A DNA stretch of 8,789 nucleotides, from assembly GCA_963706425.1 (NCBI GenBank), contig CAVPMN010000026.1, positions 1 through 8,789 of the forward strand, read 5' to 3'. Made by a program: the position numbers and the translations under genes. Under the pieces are notes generated by a model. That model ran no database searches. It was given only the letters and a program-made list of their open reading frames with translations, and was not told where the DNA came from. This document shows positions 7,137-8,789 of this stretch, piece after piece. Source of the stretch: CAVPMN01 sp963706425. Lineage in GTDB: Bacteria > Actinomycetota > Acidimicrobiia > Acidimicrobiales > Acidimicrobilacustridaceae. Positions within the stretch are counted from its first letter, which is position 1, and each line of letters starts with the position of its first letter.

Positions 7137-7214
7137 CGTGAGCGCATCGAGCGGGCCGGTACGACGGCCGCATTGTCCACGGAACATCCGCCGGTAGGTG
7201 GACTGCGCTCCGGG

Positions 7215-7508
7215 TCAGTCACTCCGGCGGCGTCGTGCTGCTTCCTGCTCGGTGAACGCTTCGGCTTCCATGGCCGCCAACCGCGTGTAGTAGTCGGGGA
7301 TCTCGTTGAGGTGGGCCAGGGCGATCTTGGCCATGATGACCAAGTCGTCGTCGGTGACGTTCGTGTCGGGATCGACCGTCCCGTGCCCGAGCTCCGAGTT
7401 GAGGCCACGCCGGAGCTCGTCGAGGCTCCAGGGCACCACCGACAAGTCGATGCCGAGCGCTTCGGCCGCCATCGCGGCGTCGTCCTCGCTCACCCGTGTC
7501 CGACGCAT
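7215..7508 (-). other. DUF5661-like domain: permease tail or overlapping separate gene
   Basis: This 97-residue stretch reads EDDAAMAAEALGIDLS, then LDELRRGLNSELGHGTVDP, TNVTDDDLVIMAKIALAHLN and PDYYTRLAAMEAEAF. I recognise this as the small domain of unknown function DUF5661, usually a stand-alone protein of about this size. Here it is in frame with the permease, with no stop between. An internal ATG at 7506-7508 has GAGG 8 nt upstream, a good ribosome-binding site. It could therefore also be translated as its own protein. Given the other frame errors nearby, a lost stop codon between the two cannot be excluded. Function unknown. Confidence 0.6.
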
Positions 7509-8789
7509 CACCCCATCCTCGCCCACGGGAGGCAGGCTCGGCACCATCGGGGCCGAGCCCCAGCGAACCAGCGCGAGGTGCACCGCCAACCCGACGAGCA
7601 CGAGCACCATCCCCAACCCGATCGCGGCCGGATCGAGGCCCGGGATCATCACGAGCACGACCACGAAGGCGAGGACCGCCGGCACCGGAACCCGACCCAC
7701 CGCGAACGGGATCCGGAAGGGGCGCAGCCGGTGGGGCTGGCGCCAGCGCAACACGATGACGACCGCGTTGACGGCCAGGAACACGAGGTAGACCGCGAAG
7801 TCGGTCACGCTGGCGACGAGGGTCAGGTCGCCGATCGCCACCCCACCCAGGGCGACCGCGGCGGCCACCAGCACGGCGATCCACGGCACCCCCCGGGCGC
7901 TCACCCGCGCCGATCAGGGGCGGCAGCGCGCCCTTCTCGGCCATCCCGTACTGCAGGCGTGAGGACGCGGTGATCACCAGCAGGGTCGTGTTGGTGGTTG
8001 CCGCCAGGGCGATCAGCGCCACCACGTCCGAGCTCAAGCCGCCCACCGCCGTCGCCATGACGTCGGCCAACGGCTGTTCGGCGTCGGCGAGCCCGGCAGC
8101 GCCGAGCACGCTCACCCCGGCGACCGCCACCGCCATGTAGAGCACCGTCGAGATCCCGAGCGCGAGCAGCAGGCCGCGCGGCACGGTGCGCACGGGGTCT
8201 CGCGTCTCCTCCGAGAGGGTGATGACCTCGTCGAACCCGATGAACGCGAAGAAGACCAGCGCTGCGCCTTGTAGGACGCCAGTGGCCGACGCACCTACGA
8301 GGAGGTCCTGGTCGCCCAGGTGCGGCAGCCCGATCAGGGCCACCGCGACCAGGCCGCCGACCTGGATGACCGAGAACGCCAACGTGAGCGACGCCGATCG
8401 GCGGATGCCCGACGAGGGCGACGCCGCTCACCGCGAGCACGAGGGCCGCCGCACCGAGTTGGGTGGGGACGTCGACGAAGTAGCGGAGGTAGCGGGCGAA
8501 GCCGAGCGCCACGGCGGCCCCGGCCACGATGAGGCCGACGAACATGACCCAGCCAACGAGGAACGCGACCCAGCCTGGGGCGACCCGACGCGTGTACTCG
8601 AACTCCGCACCGGCGGCGGGGAACATCGCCGCCAGCTCGCAGTAGGACAGGGCGGTGAGCACGCTGAGGACGCCGGCCACGCCGAAGGAGAGCCACACCG
8701 CGCCGCCGGCCTCGGCGGTCGCCGCGCCCAACAGCACGTAGACCCCCGCACCGATGATGATGCCGATGCCGCTCGCGGTGACCTGGGCG
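7215..8789 (-). CDS. APC-family amino-acid permease, 5' end outside the window, two frame disruptions
   Basis: About 520 residues are visible after frame correction. The first visible codons (from 8788) fall in helix 1, with the substrate-binding turn GIIIGAGVYVLLG. Further helices follow, including the APC signature FFAFIGFDEVITLSEETRDP (helix 6 and the following loop). The total is 12 predicted membrane spans, ending in VLVGLAVHLALVRW. It resembles cationic amino-acid/polyamine-type permeases of the APC superfamily, but the substrate cannot be read from sequence. One extra base near 8407 separates GVALVG from IRRSASLTLAF. Another near 7908 separates PPLIG from RVSARGVPWIA. Removing each gives a continuous membrane protein. 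A soluble tail of about 100 residues carries a DUF5661-like domain, described separately. Only a short N-terminal piece, probably a few tens of residues, is missing beyond the right edge. Confidence 0.85.

Noticed and set aside
6885..7973. A 362-codon plus-strand open frame across the permease end
   Set aside because: It is rich in His, Arg, Asp and Glu, the mirror of membrane-helix codons on the other strand. The minus-strand permease explains the region.

Overview
The window is very GC-rich. Its protein families, with start and stop codons that overlap or nearly touch, suggest a high-GC actinobacterium, possibly Acidimicrobiia-like. That placement is inferred from composition and gene style only. 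No ribosomal or marker gene is present to confirm it.

Left half (136-5583): two divergent operons share a 114-bp intergenic region (4048-4161). The leftward operon encodes a calcineurin-like metallophosphoesterase, a response regulator fused to a thioredoxin-reductase-like flavoprotein, and a histidine kinase with an N-terminal cyclic-nucleotide-binding domain. The first two genes overlap by 8 bp and the last two are 2 bp apart. The rightward operon encodes a group I-like truncated hemoglobin and a PAS-like/coiled-coil class III nucleotidyl cyclase, overlapping by 4 bp (ATGA). Together the five genes could form one circuit: heme ligand or redox input, cAMP synthesis, cyclic-nucleotide sensing by a kinase, phosphorylation of a regulator-flavoprotein, and a phosphoesterase that may end the signal. 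The kinase/regulator-flavoprotein pairing is a family combination I recognise. Its association with a globin-cyclase operon is the most interesting feature of the window, and the circuit is inference.

Middle (5584-6753): a spacer with a possible structured RNA element, then a membrane-anchored zinc-ribbon protein with a Thr/Pro-rich linker and an extracytoplasmic beta-sandwich-like domain.

Right part (6754-8789): a broken MNT-type nucleotidyltransferase follows. Its N-terminal part reads on the minus strand and its C-terminal part on the plus strand, meeting at about 6913/6914 as if an internal segment had been inverted. The end of the window is an APC-family amino-acid permease on the minus strand. 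Its 5' end lies outside the window, and its C-terminus carries a DUF5661-like domain.

Five single-base frame disruptions (about 193, 652, 5250, 7908 and 8407) break genes whose sequence is well conserved on both sides. They are either sequencing or assembly errors or very recent mutations. Coordinates and residue numbers for the affected genes are for the frame-corrected reading. No tRNA, rRNA, CRISPR array, insertion sequence or origin was seen.
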